Positions 45,388 to 57,630 of a DNA stretch of 64,000 nucleotides are shown in pieces. The stretch is taken from positions 308,196-372,195 of the forward strand of contig MNCI01002249.1 in assembly GCA_015680685.1 (NCBI GenBank), read 5' to 3'. This DNA is from Gnetum montanum. Its lineage: Eukaryota > Streptophyta > Gnetopsida > Gnetales > Gnetaceae. Positions within the stretch are counted from its first letter, which is position 1, and each line of letters begins with the position of its first letter. The notes beneath the pieces were generated by a model. It did no database searches. It was given only the letters and a program-made list of their open reading frames with translations, and had not been told where the DNA came from. The position numbers and the translations under genes were made by a program.

Positions 45388-47938
45388 AGTGACGACATGT
45401 GTTAGCATGATCATATGTGTTGAGTGTGGTGGTTGGGTTGAAGGAGGCTCTAAAGTTTTGATTAATATTGAGGCATCTAAGGAATCAACCTCTTGTGATT
45501 ACAAAGGCTTGGTTGGGCTATTGGTTCTAAAGAAAGGTCTTTTCTTCATGTGATTGTCGGAACCAACAGTAGGTTGAGAGTTAATAGCCCTTGTGGCATT
45601 TTGTTGCTGCGGCTGGGTAGGGAGTTCACCTTGCATAGTTGGAGCAGGTCGTAGTGGAGCTATTGGTGGAAGAGATGCAACTGGATGAGAAGGATGGTAT
45701 GTTTTTGAAACATTGCCCCTAGGAGAAGGAGTCCTATAATACTCATGAGCTTGGTAGTGAGGTTGTGAAGTAACATGACCAATAGAGTCACGTGGAGAGA
45801 CTGGCTGCTGCACGTAATATCCATATGGGTCAGGTTGCTGGTAAGGATACTATTGCCTTGGTGGTGGCATTCCTCATGATTGTGGGTGCTTCCACTATTG
45901 ATATTGCTTAATTGGTTGTGGTGGAGTTCCACTGGGATAATACATTAAGGGTTGGTGAAACTACCTTGGGTTACCTTGAGGATAAGGTAACCTTTGGGGT
46001 GTTTTCCTTTTGTTTAATTGTGGGTTGAGTGCATACACCCCAGACTCCTACAGATGTGAGATTATAGGGAAACATCTCTTAGGATGGTCATATTGACATA
46101 TCTCACATCCACTATCATTGTCTATTTCTGAATCCACAACCTCTTCAATGATGGCAACTTTGCCCTTACCCATGCTATGTGCATGTTCAGCTTCTCTCTT
46201 TTTCTTTTCTCACTACCTTGCTCTCTGGACTCCTCTACTATTTTAAGAATAGTTTGAAATCTATTGTCTAGGGAATCCCACATTTGGTCTACCTTTGTCG
46301 ATACTTCTGATGTCAACTTTTGGATAGGCAAGGTTTTCCTATTCACCATCTCTTCAGGTGGTGACTATTCTTCATCATCACAAAATCTTACTCCCCTCTT
46401 CTGGAGGGAAGGATCTCAGTTATACTCTTCTGCACTTTCTCTCTTCCGTAGCTCACCTTCTTCCTTAGCAACTTGCTGTAATAGTCTTTGAATTTGATGG
46501 GACCTAAGCTTAGATAGTCTTCCTTGGGCATAAGTCCTAAGGGCTCTTCTTGTTTGATGCCTAAGCCCATATATGAGATGGCGTAGTTGATCCCTCTATG
46601 AATAACCATGGCTAGGACAATGATGTAATAGTGCATAGTATTGGCCCATGGTAGCATTTAAGGGTTCATTTCCTCCTTGTTTCCAACCTTGGATTTTCTT
46701 TCGCAGGTTGAACACTCAGGAGTACGTTTGGTACTTATCATTGAACAATTTTAACATGGTACTGCATCTACGAATGGATTCTAGTTCTAAGGACCAGTAC
46801 CAGCTTTCCACTTCTTTAACTAGTATCTGTGGGAACAACTTAAGTTTTTGCCATTTGTTCTCTATGTTTTGTAAGGCACATGCATCATGGAATGCTTGTA
46901 AGTGATTCTGAGGATCAGTGTTGCATCCCCTTTCAAATCGTGGGATATTGTTCATATCTAATCTCTTGATCTTACTATCTTTCTAGTGCCTTGTTGGAAT
47001 TCTAATAGCCTTAGTTATGTCTAACATACTTTTAGTTGTGAGTAGGGGTTCATCGTGATCGTCTTGTCCATGGCATCTATCATGCCTACGTTGTTTCCTA
47101 CTCTTTCTTCTTCTATGTTATGATTCTCTAGAGTACCCTCATTCCCTTTCCTAGTTATTTTGCTTATGACCTCCACTTGCCTACCTTTATCCCCATGATC
47201 TTTTTCTTTATGACTACGTTTGGATACTGAAGGAGAGGATGAAGGAGATGATGAAGGCGAAGAAGAAGGGGAACCATCATCATGATGATGTTTGCTATCT
47301 TCTCTTCGACAGTCTTGGCCACGATCGTGATTGTGATTAGAATGTCCACCTTTATCATGCGTTCATGTTCCTTTTTTGAATCCTTTGTGCCTATGGGTAT
47401 CAAAATGTAGGTTATGAATAGTGGAATGAAGATTCTAATACAAAACCGCTTGGCCAAATTCAAGGAAAGGAACATCATTGTGTGGGTAACTGCATGAGGT
47501 AGGTTTACCATCCTCATTTTCACTTAAGATATGTGGGACATCCTAGGAACACTTACCCTTCAAAGATTGATGATGTCTCTATTGTTGCAAGTCCGTTTTA
47601 TGTTGTGCCTCCGTGGGATAGTATTCTCTCAAGTCATGGTCTTTCACAACGTATTCTACGTGTAAGTGCGACATGCCAATTTGTGTGAGAGCACAAAGAA
47701 GCATGCTTGGGACTAAACGATCAGGAGGTAACACTATGTTACCTTCTAAGTCTCACCAACATAGTTGTACATCTTGATGGAGGATAAAGATGAAGTTTGA
47801 TATATACTCATTAGGATGAATATATACCACTCAAAATTGTTGAGGGACTGGTAGATCAATGTCATGTGTATTACGTCAGAGATTGTTTTCTGTTTTAGAC
47901 CTAGGCAGTGAAGCGCTTTCGTAAAAAGAAGGAGACAT
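45382..47938 (-). pseudogene. gag: E8 gag polyprotein, decayed
   Basis: Start at 47938 (MSPSFYESAS). N-terminal region with DLEGNIVLPPDRLVPSMLL (about 47690-47750); His/Asp-rich and Ser-rich linker (47190-47370); capsid core with LKEVESWYWSLELESIRR-type sequence (46760-46830) and NLRKKIQGWKQ-type sequence (46680); coiled coil (46200-46500); zinc knuckle CEICQYDHPKRCF near 46070-46110 (last Cys of the CX2CX3HX4C changed to Phe by position); Pro/Tyr tail (45660-45960); basic MKKRPFFRTNSP near 45525. Several frameshifts and stops. Confidence 0.85.
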
Positions 47939-48053
47939 ACTTGTTTGTTTAGTGTGTAATGTATCTTGTTTATTATTTTCTCAACCAACCCTAAGGGTTC
48001 GTTCCAATGATGTGAATGATTTCCTAAGTTCTAATTAGTACACAAACAACTAA

Positions 48054-48073
48054 GTTCCTAAAAATTGTGCCAA
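48054..48073 (-). other. E8 primer-binding site, decayed
   Basis: The reverse complement TTGGCACAATTTTTAGGAAC keeps TTGGC and the final GGAAC-like end of the tRNA-Asp site. Confidence 0.6.
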
Positions 48074-48892
48074 TGATGAGCGGCGAGGTACCCCTATGCT
48101 CAACCATACAAATACGAGCATTTCACACACGATCCGGTTGAATTCTAAGGACTCAGTGCTTATGCGCCCTTGTGGAACAAGGATGGGTTGGTTGATCATT
48201 GTCTTCCTAATCTTACCTATATGTCATGATTGTATGGTTAAGTAAGCTTGAGGCATATGATTTTTATAGCTTTTATGTTTTTATGTCCTATGCTAGTAGG
48301 GAAGGAGAGATGTAACTAAGTGACTAATTTAACTTAACTACTCATTAACTAAGTTCTAACTAATCCTAATACCAGCATCCGTATTCACTTACCATACACA
48401 TCCTGAACCAGTGCAACACTACTAGGATTACCAAACGCTAATCGTTACTGGGTTACCAAGTATTACATGCATGCTCGAAGTGATCGTATTGTGTGTGTTT
48501 ACTTAAGAAAGTGTAGGGTGAAAGAAGACATTAATTAACTAGGAAAGAATTTAATAACATCAATTAACACTAATTAATAAGGTTTATTATAAATTTTTTC
48601 TTTATTGTTGTACACAAGGTATGCTTAGGTACACAATGCTTGAATACAGATCCATTCACTTTATGACTCCTACTGCAGGCACGCAGAAATAATTCTAACT
48701 CTGGAAGGGAGAAAAGGCAAGAGTTTGGCTAAGGGTCTAACTATATAATGCAAAACCAAGTGCACCTGCCTCTTATTTATAGGTAAGGAGGCAGGTCCTG
48801 ATATTGGGTATCTGACATTGTATGGTAGGCTTCGATATTGTGGACTTGATATCACGGATGCGATATCGTGACCCCAATATCGCAGTTCATCA
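48074..48892 (-). repeat. E8 5' LTR, 819 bp
   Basis: TGATGAGCGGCGAGG to AGTTCATCA, followed by AAAAT. TATA (reverse complement) is at about 48774-48782. Confidence 0.94.
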
Positions 48893-49640
48893 AAAATATT
48901 TTGCCATTAGGATCTTTGTGGTCATTCTTCTTCCTACATAGTGATGCCCACAAGGGCTATCATGAGCATCTTGGAGGACTCTTAGTTGTTTCACATCAGG
49001 TATACACCATCATACTAGGCCATTGGCACAAACTTTGTAGAGTTTGTTTTCTATTTTTATGTAGTGTTTGACCTAGTGGAGAAATTTCCATTTCTTTCTA
49101 TGATCCCATTTAGTAGGAGTCTTCTATGTGAGTAGATATGAGAAAAATTTATGATACCAGTTTGTAATCCTTGGCATGTGAACTTTCATTACGTTAGCAA
49201 AGAGAAGCTCATTTGGGAATTGATCATACAAGGGCTTTTTATTATCATTATTATTCCATCTTAAGTGAGGTAGATGATTTGCAACTACATTTTTGATTCC
49301 CTTTTTGTTCACCATTGTTAAATCAAACTCCTTTAAGGTCACCAATCACCATATAACATAGGGATTTACTACTAGATTATTCATTTGGAAGTGAATTACA
49401 CAATGATCAGTGTGTACAAAAAATGAATATTCAAGCACATAGTGCCTGAATTTCTATAGAGGATATACCATCATCATAAGTTCCTTTTCTATAATGATAT
49501 AATTGGATTGTACACTCATAATACTCTTTCTTATACAATGGTAATAATATGTACATTTCTGATCATTAATTTTTGTAAGTACCACCCTAATGCATGGTTG
49601 GATGTGTCTATCATGATGTGAAAAGATTTGGACCAATTAG
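48893..49640 (-). pseudogene. pol: E7 integrase N-terminus and RNase H
   Basis: RNase H: FDLTMVNKKGIKNVVANHLPHL begins near 49330 (parts FDLTMVNKKG and NVVANHLPHL), with EKELMMMVYPL near 49460-49490 and HTDHCVIHF-type sequence near 49400. The integrase zinc region with HEG..CGHHY is near 48945-48975. The frame drifts, and the GACTGG-rich segments of E8 are recognisable only by alignment. E8 splits the integrase at 39009/48893. Confidence 0.75.
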
Positions 49641-50074
49641 GAGCATGTAGAATTGTTGTTTCTATGAGTTTCTATTTCAAGTGATTAAATGCTTACTTGA
49701 ATTTCTTGGTCCATTCAAATGTTGCATCCTTCTTAGTAAGCTCAACCAATAGCTTGATAATTTTGAAGAAGTTTTCAATAAAATGCCTGTATTAACTAGT
49801 ATGACCAAGGAATGACCTTACATCTTTAATAGTTTCAGGTTGTTTTGTGATTCCTTGGATAACCCTTATCTTTTTAGGTTCATCTCAATGATTTTTACTA
49901 AAATTCTATGCCCTAGTATAATGCCTTTTTGGATCATCAAGTGGCTCTTTTGTGAGTTAAGCCACAAGTTTATCCCCATACACCATTTTAGTACTTGTTC
50001 TTGATGATCTAATGCTTGTTCAAAATTAGCTCCATAGATGGATAAGTCATTCATAAACACTTTCACACCACTAC
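49641..50074 (-). pseudogene. pol: E7 reverse transcriptase, thumb and palm part
   Basis: KVFMNDLSIYGANFEQALDHQ begins near 50066 (parts KVFMNDLSIYG and ANFEQALDHQ), again FMND instead of FMDD. Then QEQVLKWCMGINLWLNSQKSHLMIQKG (near 49920-49990) and a degraded LG.T..Y connection near 49800. It ends at ACTAC where E9 inserted and continues at 58571. Confidence 0.8.
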
Positions 50075-50924
50075 TGATGAGTGGTGAGATACCCTACACT
50101 CAACGATATGAATATAAGCATTTCACTCATGATCTGGTTGAACTCTGTAGACAAGCTAGTGTTGGTATTTGGATAGTTACTTATTGATCGTAATTTGCTA
50201 TCTTTCGACCTAGACTAGTATTTGCTTTATCATGTATGGTTTAGTCCAGAGTGAGGTGTATGATGTGGTCCTAGACTAGTGATACTCCTAGAGGCAATGG
50301 AAAATAACTTTAATTAAGCTAACAGGAAAAGGGAGAGAGAGTTATGCTGATAGGACATAGGGGGAGAGAATCTAAACTAGCCTAAGTGCAATGAGCATCC
50401 GTTCCTTAATCATCTATACACATCTTGGACCTTGTGTATGACTACTATTGGGATTACCAAGCACATATCCTAGGTATGCTACTAGGATACCATGTAGTTA
50501 CACTTAAATGCTCGTGATTTAGTCATACTCATTCCACATTTAATAACAATGATAGGAGAGGAGGGTAAAGAGATATTAATTAAGAAAGTAATGAATAACA
50601 ATTAAATAATTAAACTAAGTAAATGCTATAATGATGAAGCAATCTCGATCTTTATTTCTAGTCATGTGCGTGTCCAAGTATGTCACACTCGAATAAAGGT
50701 GTCATACAATTACAATCATCACAATGCAGGCATGCACTGGGAGAAAGGGTTGAGAAGAACTAAAAATGAAAACTAACTTCTAACTTGAACTGCTCCTCAC
50801 TCCATGCACCTACATGCATATTTATAGGTATGCATAGGATTCACGATATCATGTATTCGATATTGCTAGCTAGGCCATGATATGGCGGGTTTGATATTAG
50901 AGCCTAATGAATCATGATTCATCA
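50075..50924 (-). repeat. E9 3' LTR, 850 bp
   Basis: TGATGAGTGGTGAG to GATTCATCA. It shares the 3' U3 end (CCTAATGAATCATGATTCATCA region, AATCATGATT inverted repeat) with the 5' LTR. Confidence 0.94.
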
Positions 50925-50938
50925 TACCCCGATGACTG
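50925..50938 (-). other. E9 polypurine tract
   Basis: Minus strand CAGTCATCGGGGTA abuts the LTR; one change from the consensus GGGGG run. Confidence 0.8.
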
Positions 50939-51112
50939 AATGAAAACTCATCCTCGAGTTGTACAAAATGAGAACAAGCCCCATTAATTACACAGTGGAT
51001 AGGTATGGGATTATTAACTGACTAGGAATTATTCATGACACAGTGGAGAATTGAATAAAACAAAACTGGGACACAAAGAAAAAATTACAAAATTGCAAAA
51101 TTTTATTGGAAC

Positions 51113-53318
51113 TCATGTGGTTCTAGGTGGTGGTGGCTCCTCCATGGGTTGCTTCCCCTTGTCTTGTGCTCCAGGTTTTGGGATTTGGTCACTCTGAAGT
51201 AGTGCCTAGAGCTTTTCCTCTTCGATTCAAGGATCCTGTGCCATGCATGTTGATGCTCCAATGTTTGATGGGGTCAACACTTCCCATGGACATGGCAGTT
51301 GCAAAGACATCTGATTTGCTTTGATGTACCAGGCCACAAACAACCACCGTTCCTCCTTGTAGGCTCTAGCTTTATCCTTGTAGTCCTGGTAATCTGTAAG
51401 CCATCAAGCCAAGTCTGCTATGACATCTCTCTTCCCTTGGTAGCTAGCCTTAACCACCTCAAGTTCAAAATTTGTGACTTCTAACCTTTGCAATGTTTTC
51501 TTGTGTTCCGCAAATTCTATTTCATATTTGGCGTAGGTGGTAGCTACCTACTTCTCCAGCTTTATTCTTGGGCATCTTGCTATTAACATGGCTAGGTTGG
51601 CATCTCATAGGTTTTCTAATTCCATGTACTCTATAAGATCTTAGATCTGCAAGTCTTGGCTTTTGAGCTCTGCTTGGTGGATGAATGCATATGTGTCCAA
51701 TATGGCCCGCCAATCAGTGTGTTGAGTGCTGAAGGTGTTAATGTGGGCATTGGCCATATGGATCTCTTTCTTGATGGCTTGTTTATACATCCCGATCTGG
51801 TCTCTAAAATGTTTTTTTAATTTTCCATGTTGCTTGGCCTCATTTTTCCACGTGCTTATTTCAATGGCCGTCTTCTGATGGATTGCACGTACCTCCTCCA
51901 TTGAAATTTTCTGGTGGCACAACAAGAACATTGAAGGACTCTTTGATGTGGTCCATGACCACTTTTGTGGCTCTTGCTACATCTTGGTGTTGCATGACCA
52001 CTACTGTAGCCCCTTCACTAGTCTCTAGTTGCACTTGGAAGGACACAGCATTCTTTGAAATTTGTTGTGACCAATGTGTCTCCTCTCCTCCTGTTTGAAT
52101 GGACACTTTGCCGTGTGCATGATATATAGAAAATATGGGCCATAAAGCATTGTTGATGACACGGAAGAGGTTGGCATCATCATGACTTCCCCAACTCACC
52201 ATCTTAGTGATGGCCCTGAGATGGCTCATTGATAGTCGATAATCTTGCGGTAGTAGCGATGGTTGGTCTCGCTGGCTCATGCTGGGCCCTGCTCCTTACT
52301 ATTAATTGGGCCTTGCACTTGGGAGCTAGCTAGGCCCTTTAGATTGAGTTGCAGTGGGCTCCACCATCTATTCTTGTTCTGGCTCCAGTGTCTCGCTAGT
52401 ACTCTTCCTTTGGGTTGGTGGCTTTAGTAATTCAGTGAACGAAGCATTTTGAGCTCTTCTGGGGACATCATTGGTGTACCATAGAATTCCAACATGCCTA
52501 CATAGCTTTCTGATGAGACAAGGGAAGGGCAACGTGAACTTCCTTGTCTTGTGTTCTTCAAATTACCTCAAGATATCCATGAGATATAGATGGGGAAAGT
52601 TAGCATTAAACTTTCCCATCAATATCGCACTTCCTCTTGCTGCATACATTGAGATTCTATTTAATTCTTTCATGGGGAAGATGTGATAAGTGCCAATCTT
52701 GAAATATATTCGTTCTTCTAGTGTCAACTCCCCGTATGTCTTGTCCTCTTTGTCGTATGCCCTATCTAACCAAATTCTTCATGCATCAGCATCGGAGCAA
52801 GTGGACAGGTGAGCAACTTTTGGCCCTATATTCAAAAGCTTTAACACTTCCGAAATGGCCTTGGTAAAAAAATCTACAGACACACCACAAATGTCAACTG
52901 TGGTGCCTTCTTCTTTATTATGAAAAAATTGGTACATTTCTCCTAAGTAGTAAGCATCACTTTCAGAGAGGATGGGCCATAATGGAGACCCTTTGAGTTG
53001 GTCCCTAACAGCCTCAAGAGTGAACTCCATGAAAGGTCCAAAGTTTAGTTCCATTATCACAACTATTGATGTGAACCTTTCATGGATTACCTGTATGCAT
53101 TCCGGGGATAACATGAGATGTTGTCCCTATTCAGGCGCTTCAACCATTCCTCCTTCCAATTGTCCCAATTGCATAGTAGCAGGAGGCTCTTGATGAATGC
53201 TGAATGATTGTGCCTCCTGCTTTGCACATTCCTCAGGAGATGCTTGGTTTCTACCTATCTTTGGTATTTTGAGCACACCTTGAGAGGGTCCTCCTTGTTG
53301 TCTACATTTAAGGACTAT
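51113..53318 (-). pseudogene. E9 extra 3' ORF: putative plant transposon-type domain plus coiled coil
   Basis: Homologue of E2 7046-9811. N-terminal domain (53115-52480): LSPECIQVIHERF, SPLWPILSESD, VDICGVSVDFFTKAISEVLKLL and EERIYFKIGTYHIFP, then LPFPCLIRKLCRHVG. The pattern V.I.GV.VDF...AI..LL resembles Transposase_32-type proteins (recalled, not searched). Middle: AITKMVSWGSHDDANLFRVI (52180-52240), then QLETSEGATVVVMQHQD. A deletion joins VVPPENF to the second half near 51915, removing about 650 bp that E2 keeps and shifting the frame. C-terminal coiled coil (51900-51180), with a Pro-rich end and TGA at 51113-51115. No membrane segment. Stops are fewer than in E2. Function unknown. Confidence 0.72.
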
Positions 53319-53374
53319 CTGCAATCACATGGGGTTGATCATTAGTAAGGTTGCTTATAAGATTTGCTTGATAC
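53319..53374 (-). other. Candidate 56-nt mini-intron at head of the 3' ORF
   Basis: Minus strand: GTAAG|GTATCAAGC opens it, CCTTACTAATGATC carries TACTAAT, the consensus branch point, and GTGATTGCAG|ATAG closes it. Best-preserved example in the window. Confidence 0.55.
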
Positions 53375-53831
53375 CTTACTTTTACCTCAAATAAATTTAT
53401 TTCTTATTCTGTGTGATTTAGAGTTAGGAAATTTTATGAAAATGTCCCCTAAAATTTTTAATATTGGGCCCAATTCGATTAGGTGGCTTCAAAATTTACT
53501 TTCCAGGTGTAGGTGAGGAGATAAAATTATTTTTGGAAATATGTTTATTATTTTTATAATCAATTACCCTTTATAGTATCCTAGGTGATGATGAATTTCA
53601 GAAAATTTATGCATGGTTTGAAGTGTATTCTTCCCCCATTACTAAGCTGAACACTTCGGGGTTTAGGTAGGTTTAAGCGGAATGGGAATCGGAGTGTTAG
53701 CGAGCAAGTTATGGCTATTTGACCAAGAAGTGCGCAAGTTGCAATTTGTGGAAGAAAATTTGAAAAACTCCCCCCACATGAATAGTTGAGACTAATGTTG
53801 ATGTGCCTGAAGGGGGGGGCAGGGGGAGGGG
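53375..53831 (-). other. E9 leader between internal promoter and 3' ORF
   Basis: No ORF. It contains the TTAGTAATGGGGGAAG motif (about 53630-53645) and G/C-only runs next to the TATA (53811-53830). Confidence 0.6.
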
Positions 53832-53930
53832 TCCATATATATAGTTTTTGTTAATGTGATATCGCGTACTTGATAGCATAGCCTCGATATCGCGTTAGAC
53901 TCGATATCGGGTACTTGATATCACGTCCTA
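53832..53930 (-). promoter_or_regulatory. E9 internal LTR-like promoter
   Basis: Minus strand: ACGTGATATCAAGTACCC, GATATCGAGTC, ACGCGATATCGAGG and TACGCGATATCAC units over about 75 bp, then CTATATATATGG (53832-53845). Same order and position as in E2 10171-10252. The palindromes differ from the E9 LTR U3, so this is not a duplicated LTR piece. Confidence 0.55.
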
Positions 53931-55210
53931 TTTAAAATAGGGTACTTAGAAAAATTGATGAATTTATGAAATTTCATGGCCAAAAATGAAGGATTGGAGG
54001 TCAATGCAAAAAGTCCAGGGTATTTTTAAATAGACCAGAAGGCACAAAAGTATAACAGGGTAGGATTTGATGATGAAATTCATAAGTCGGATGAGGAAAA
54101 AGGACATGTTTTGGTACATAGGAATAGTTAAACCGGAAGGATAATAAGGGAAAGAATAACATTGGTAATGTATTACTTGAAGGATATAAAATGATGTGAT
54201 GATGTGCAAAAAATACAATTACAAAAGTCATACAAGTGGATCCTCCCCAACCCAAAGCAGGTTCCAATCTATAATGACCTTGCATAACCACACATTAAAA
54301 TGTCTGTAGGCACTATAAGGTTTAAATGTAATCCACAACAGCTCCACAAACTACACACATGTAGATACCACCATGATGAGGTATGAATTTAATGCTACAT
54401 AAGACACGAGTGACAAATACATGAACAATGAGATGAGGTGAATTATAGAAGGGGTTGTAGAGATTGGGACATTAGGTAACTGACCTAGGGCATAATGAAT
54501 CTTAAGTGTAGGATGTAATTAATGTGTCATTAGCCCATCGCTCCAAAATCAAGACCAAGTCCATCCCTTCAATTAGTGACATCACATTGTTTCATCCGAT
54601 GATGGACAACCATAAGAGCATCATGATAGCAAGGCGTACGATCACTTCGTGTTTTGTTTAAGGGAGGAGTGATTCAAAATTGCTTTGCGGCACTTTAATC
54701 TTGATTTTTCCTTTTTCTTTTTATGTGGCCACTTTGGCACACTTTTCTTGCTCTTTTTTTTTTATTGAATGCATAATCAAGAGAAGCCACCTACCTTTAG
54801 GCATGGGTGCATGTCTTTCCAGTGGGATCCCCTAGAATCGCATTGGTTTTCTTGAGTGAGTGCCTTTATTACTCTTACTTCCATTTTTCATTAGATAAAC
54901 AAAGGATCTTAGTACAAATAGGCTACATGGTACCTTCTATAGATGTCACCAAGGAGAATCCACAAGTCCCCTTGATGTCACACCCTGGTCATTCCCTCTT
55001 GGTCGATCCTTCTTTGCTCTAGGTATAATGAGAACAAAATTACTTTAAGTTTTAATGATGTCAAGAATATCATCATACCCAGAGTAGAACCTCTTATTAA
55101 TAGAATGGTTGGGTGGATGTGATAGGCTTGCTATCCAAATAATTAGTTACTCGAGACTTGATGGCAAAGAACAACACCTCAACTAATGAGTCACATGAGT
55201 GTTTTATTCA
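53931..55210 (-). other. E9 spacer between gag and internal promoter
   Basis: No supported gene. It aligns with E2 10253-11499 (GGATCCTCCCCAACCC near 54240, ATCACATTGTTTCATCC near 54582, CTTTAGGCATGGGTGCATG near 54794). Confidence 0.65.
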
Positions 55211-55350
55211 TAGATGAGATTACCAATAAAAAGAAAAAAAGATAAAAAATAAAAAATAAAAAGATAAAACAATAACTAAAAAGATAAAAAAACAAATTAA
55301 AAGATGAAGAAATTGGAAAACAAAAAATTGTAAAATTAAAGAAAAGGAAA
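55211..55350 (-). repeat. A-rich array next to gag stop
   Basis: AAAAAGATAAAA and CAAAAAATTGTAAAA units, counterpart of the arrays in the other elements. Confidence 0.65.
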
Positions 55351-55371
55351 AATAGTTATTAATTCTGTTTG

Positions 55372-57474
55372 TTAGAATGGTGGATGCCCCCCATAACTGA
55401 ACCTTTAATCATGGCAAGAATTATTAAATGGAAAGTGTGGATTCATGCATGTTGGAAATGTTGGGAATCGATCATATTCCAACCACTGGGTGTATTTTGA
55501 TGTGGTGATTGGAATGTACCCATATTGCAGTTCACACACTTGAGCATAATAGACATAGTGGGGTAGGTTATATGATGGGGTCATGGGATAAGGAGCTACC
55601 CCACTATGGCACCCTTGATTGTAAGATGGCATGCAAGGATCAATGTGTTCCCCTCTATGGTTATATTCATTGGGCTACATAGTTGTTGGAGTATTAATTG
55701 GTGGCCCTGATAAAGTAACAAGAGGTGGAGGTGTTGAGTTTGAGAAGAAGGATGCATCACAACATGGAACTTGTGCTGGGTTGAAAGATGCAGTGGGTTC
55801 AGCATCATGCTGCTTCTTCCTATGACCATGCTTAAANGAATGATAACAATGAGGTGAAGTAGAGGATGCTGATCTGGGTGGAGAAATAGGGTGTTGAACA
55901 TAGTAAGCATTTAGCGTTGGGACATACAAAGGATATGGTTGGGTTGGCGATGGCCTACCCCATGACTGGGGCTTTTGCCACTGTGGTTAAACCTAATATT
56001 TTTGTATGAAATTTGGATGTAACACTCCTTCCCAATGCTCATGTAAATGTGACAAAAATAGGCATTGACCTTTGGGGTGATCGTACAAATAAACGTTACA
56101 TTGATATGTGAAGTTGACAATTGAGTTCTTATTCTTATTATCTTCTACCCTTTTTTCTGATTGTTGCGTGGTGTCCTGTCCTGTTTCTTGATTTGACATA
56201 GTTTTACCTCTACTATTGTTCGCATATTCTTCATATTTTCCATGCATCCATTCCGTCATCTTATTAATCTTTGCCTCAATTTCATCTAGTGATTATTGCA
56301 TTGGAAAAGGTAGAAATGGTTGCACTTCCTCAAGGTAAGATGATTTCTCCTCTTTATGGTTATGGACCTTTGCTAATTCGAGATTTTGGTCCTATTGAGA
56401 GCTTTCAACATTCTCCCATTTAGCCATTTCTCCTTCTTCTTTTGCTACCTGCTTAATAAACTCTTGGAGTTAATGGATTCATAGCTCATATAGTTGACCT
56501 CGGGCATACATCCCTAAGGTTTTCGTTGTTTCATTATGGAGCCCATCCATGATGTGATACATTAGCCTTTCCTTAGAGAATTCATGGTCTGGGGATTTGT
56601 TTAACAAAGAATAGTATCTTTCTAAGGCCATGTCCAAGGTTTCATGTTGCCCTTTTTTCCATTCTTGGATTTGTCTCCTCAAGGCTGACACTTTGGCATA
56701 GGTTTGATATCGTTCAGTAAAGAGTTCTACCATTGTTGGCCAACTACGGATTGATTTTTATTTTAAGGATTTGTACCACACTTTTGCTTGGCCAACGAGT
56801 GTCATAGGAAAGAGCTTAAGTTTTTGCCACCCATTATTGATATTATTCCATACATAGGCATCATAGAAGACTTGTATATGCTATTGTGGATCTAAATCAT
56901 AGCCTCCTGTGAACTTGGGAAAGTTGTTTAAATCAATCCTGGGTAGACAACTTTCTTTGTGATGCCTACATGATATTCGAACAACCTCTTGTATAGGCAT
57001 TAGGCTCTTAGTGGCTAGCAGGGGTTCATCATCACTAAGTAGGTTGTGAGTTTGTGAGTTGAGATGATGTTGTCCTTGTTCATTTTGGTGTTCTCAATTT
57101 TCTTTGTGAGCTCAATTTTTAGTTCTATGCTAATCCCTTGAAAGATAGTCATTCATGCCATGATTTGATGTTGAAGGAGTAGAGGAAGAGAAAGAACTGA
57201 AAAACTTATCTTGACTTTTGTAAGTTTTCCAATCATCCCCTAACAGATTCTTGTTAGTTATTGAGAAGGTCCTAGGCCTTTTGGGCCTCCTCATTCTATG
57301 GGTTCTCCCATCCTTACTAGAGGTGTCAGAGTTGGTTGACAAGAGTCCTTGAGTATCGTTGGGATACTCATGAAGATATGGAATTCTTGCATAACGTTGA
57401 GTACTCAAAACTGTCTTCATAATATAATTTGTTGGTTCTCTAATGAATTGCCTCACTAGTTGTGGCGTTAGCAT
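55372..57474 (-). pseudogene. gag: E9 gag polyprotein, decayed
   Basis: Start at 57474 (MLTPQLVRQFIREPTNYIMK); the first 114 codons are open and include a basic RRPKRPRTFS segment near 57270. The capsid core follows: degraded F.GGYDLDPQ near 56900, MVELFTERYQTYAKVSALRRQ near 56733-56670 (parts MVELFTERYQTY and AKVSALRRQ), and HEFSKERLMYHIMDGLHNET near 56580-56520. Coiled coil; knuckle region CNVYLYDHPKGQC near 56060-56100, with Tyr for the second Cys; Pro-rich tail; C-terminus RFSYGGHPPF and TAA 55372-55374. About 240 bp of the tail is missing at the N (55837) relative to E2. Confidence 0.82.
55837..55837. other. Single N hiding a collapsed gap
   Basis: Relative to E2 (about 12040-12290) roughly 240 bp of gag tail is lost exactly here. 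Confidence 0.72.
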
Positions 57475-57610
57475 AGTCTTGTGAGAGAGACATTGTTGTG
57501 AGTGGTGTGTGACTTAATTGAATTGAATATAATTTCTTTTCTAAAGGATATATTATTAATACTTGTTACAGTGATCTTGTATGATATAAATAATCTAGAT
57601 AACTAGCATC

Positions 57611-57630
57611 GTCCCCGACAATAGCACCAA
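57611..57630 (-). other. E9 primer-binding site (tRNA-Asp)
   Basis: The reverse complement TTGGTGCTATTGTCGGGGAC matches E6 except for C-to-T changes. Confidence 0.87.

Larger units (their letters stand above)
39010..48892 (-). mobile_element. E8: complete family I element with gag, PR, RT, RNase H and INT
   Basis: Perfect AAAAT duplications flank it (39005-39009 and 48893-48897). It is 9883 bp with LTRs of 835 and 819 bp and all domains in standard Ty3/gypsy order on the minus strand. It shares gag, protease and 3' region with E1 and E6 and so models their lost pol. It is itself inactive because of stops and catalytic-site changes. Confidence 0.95.
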
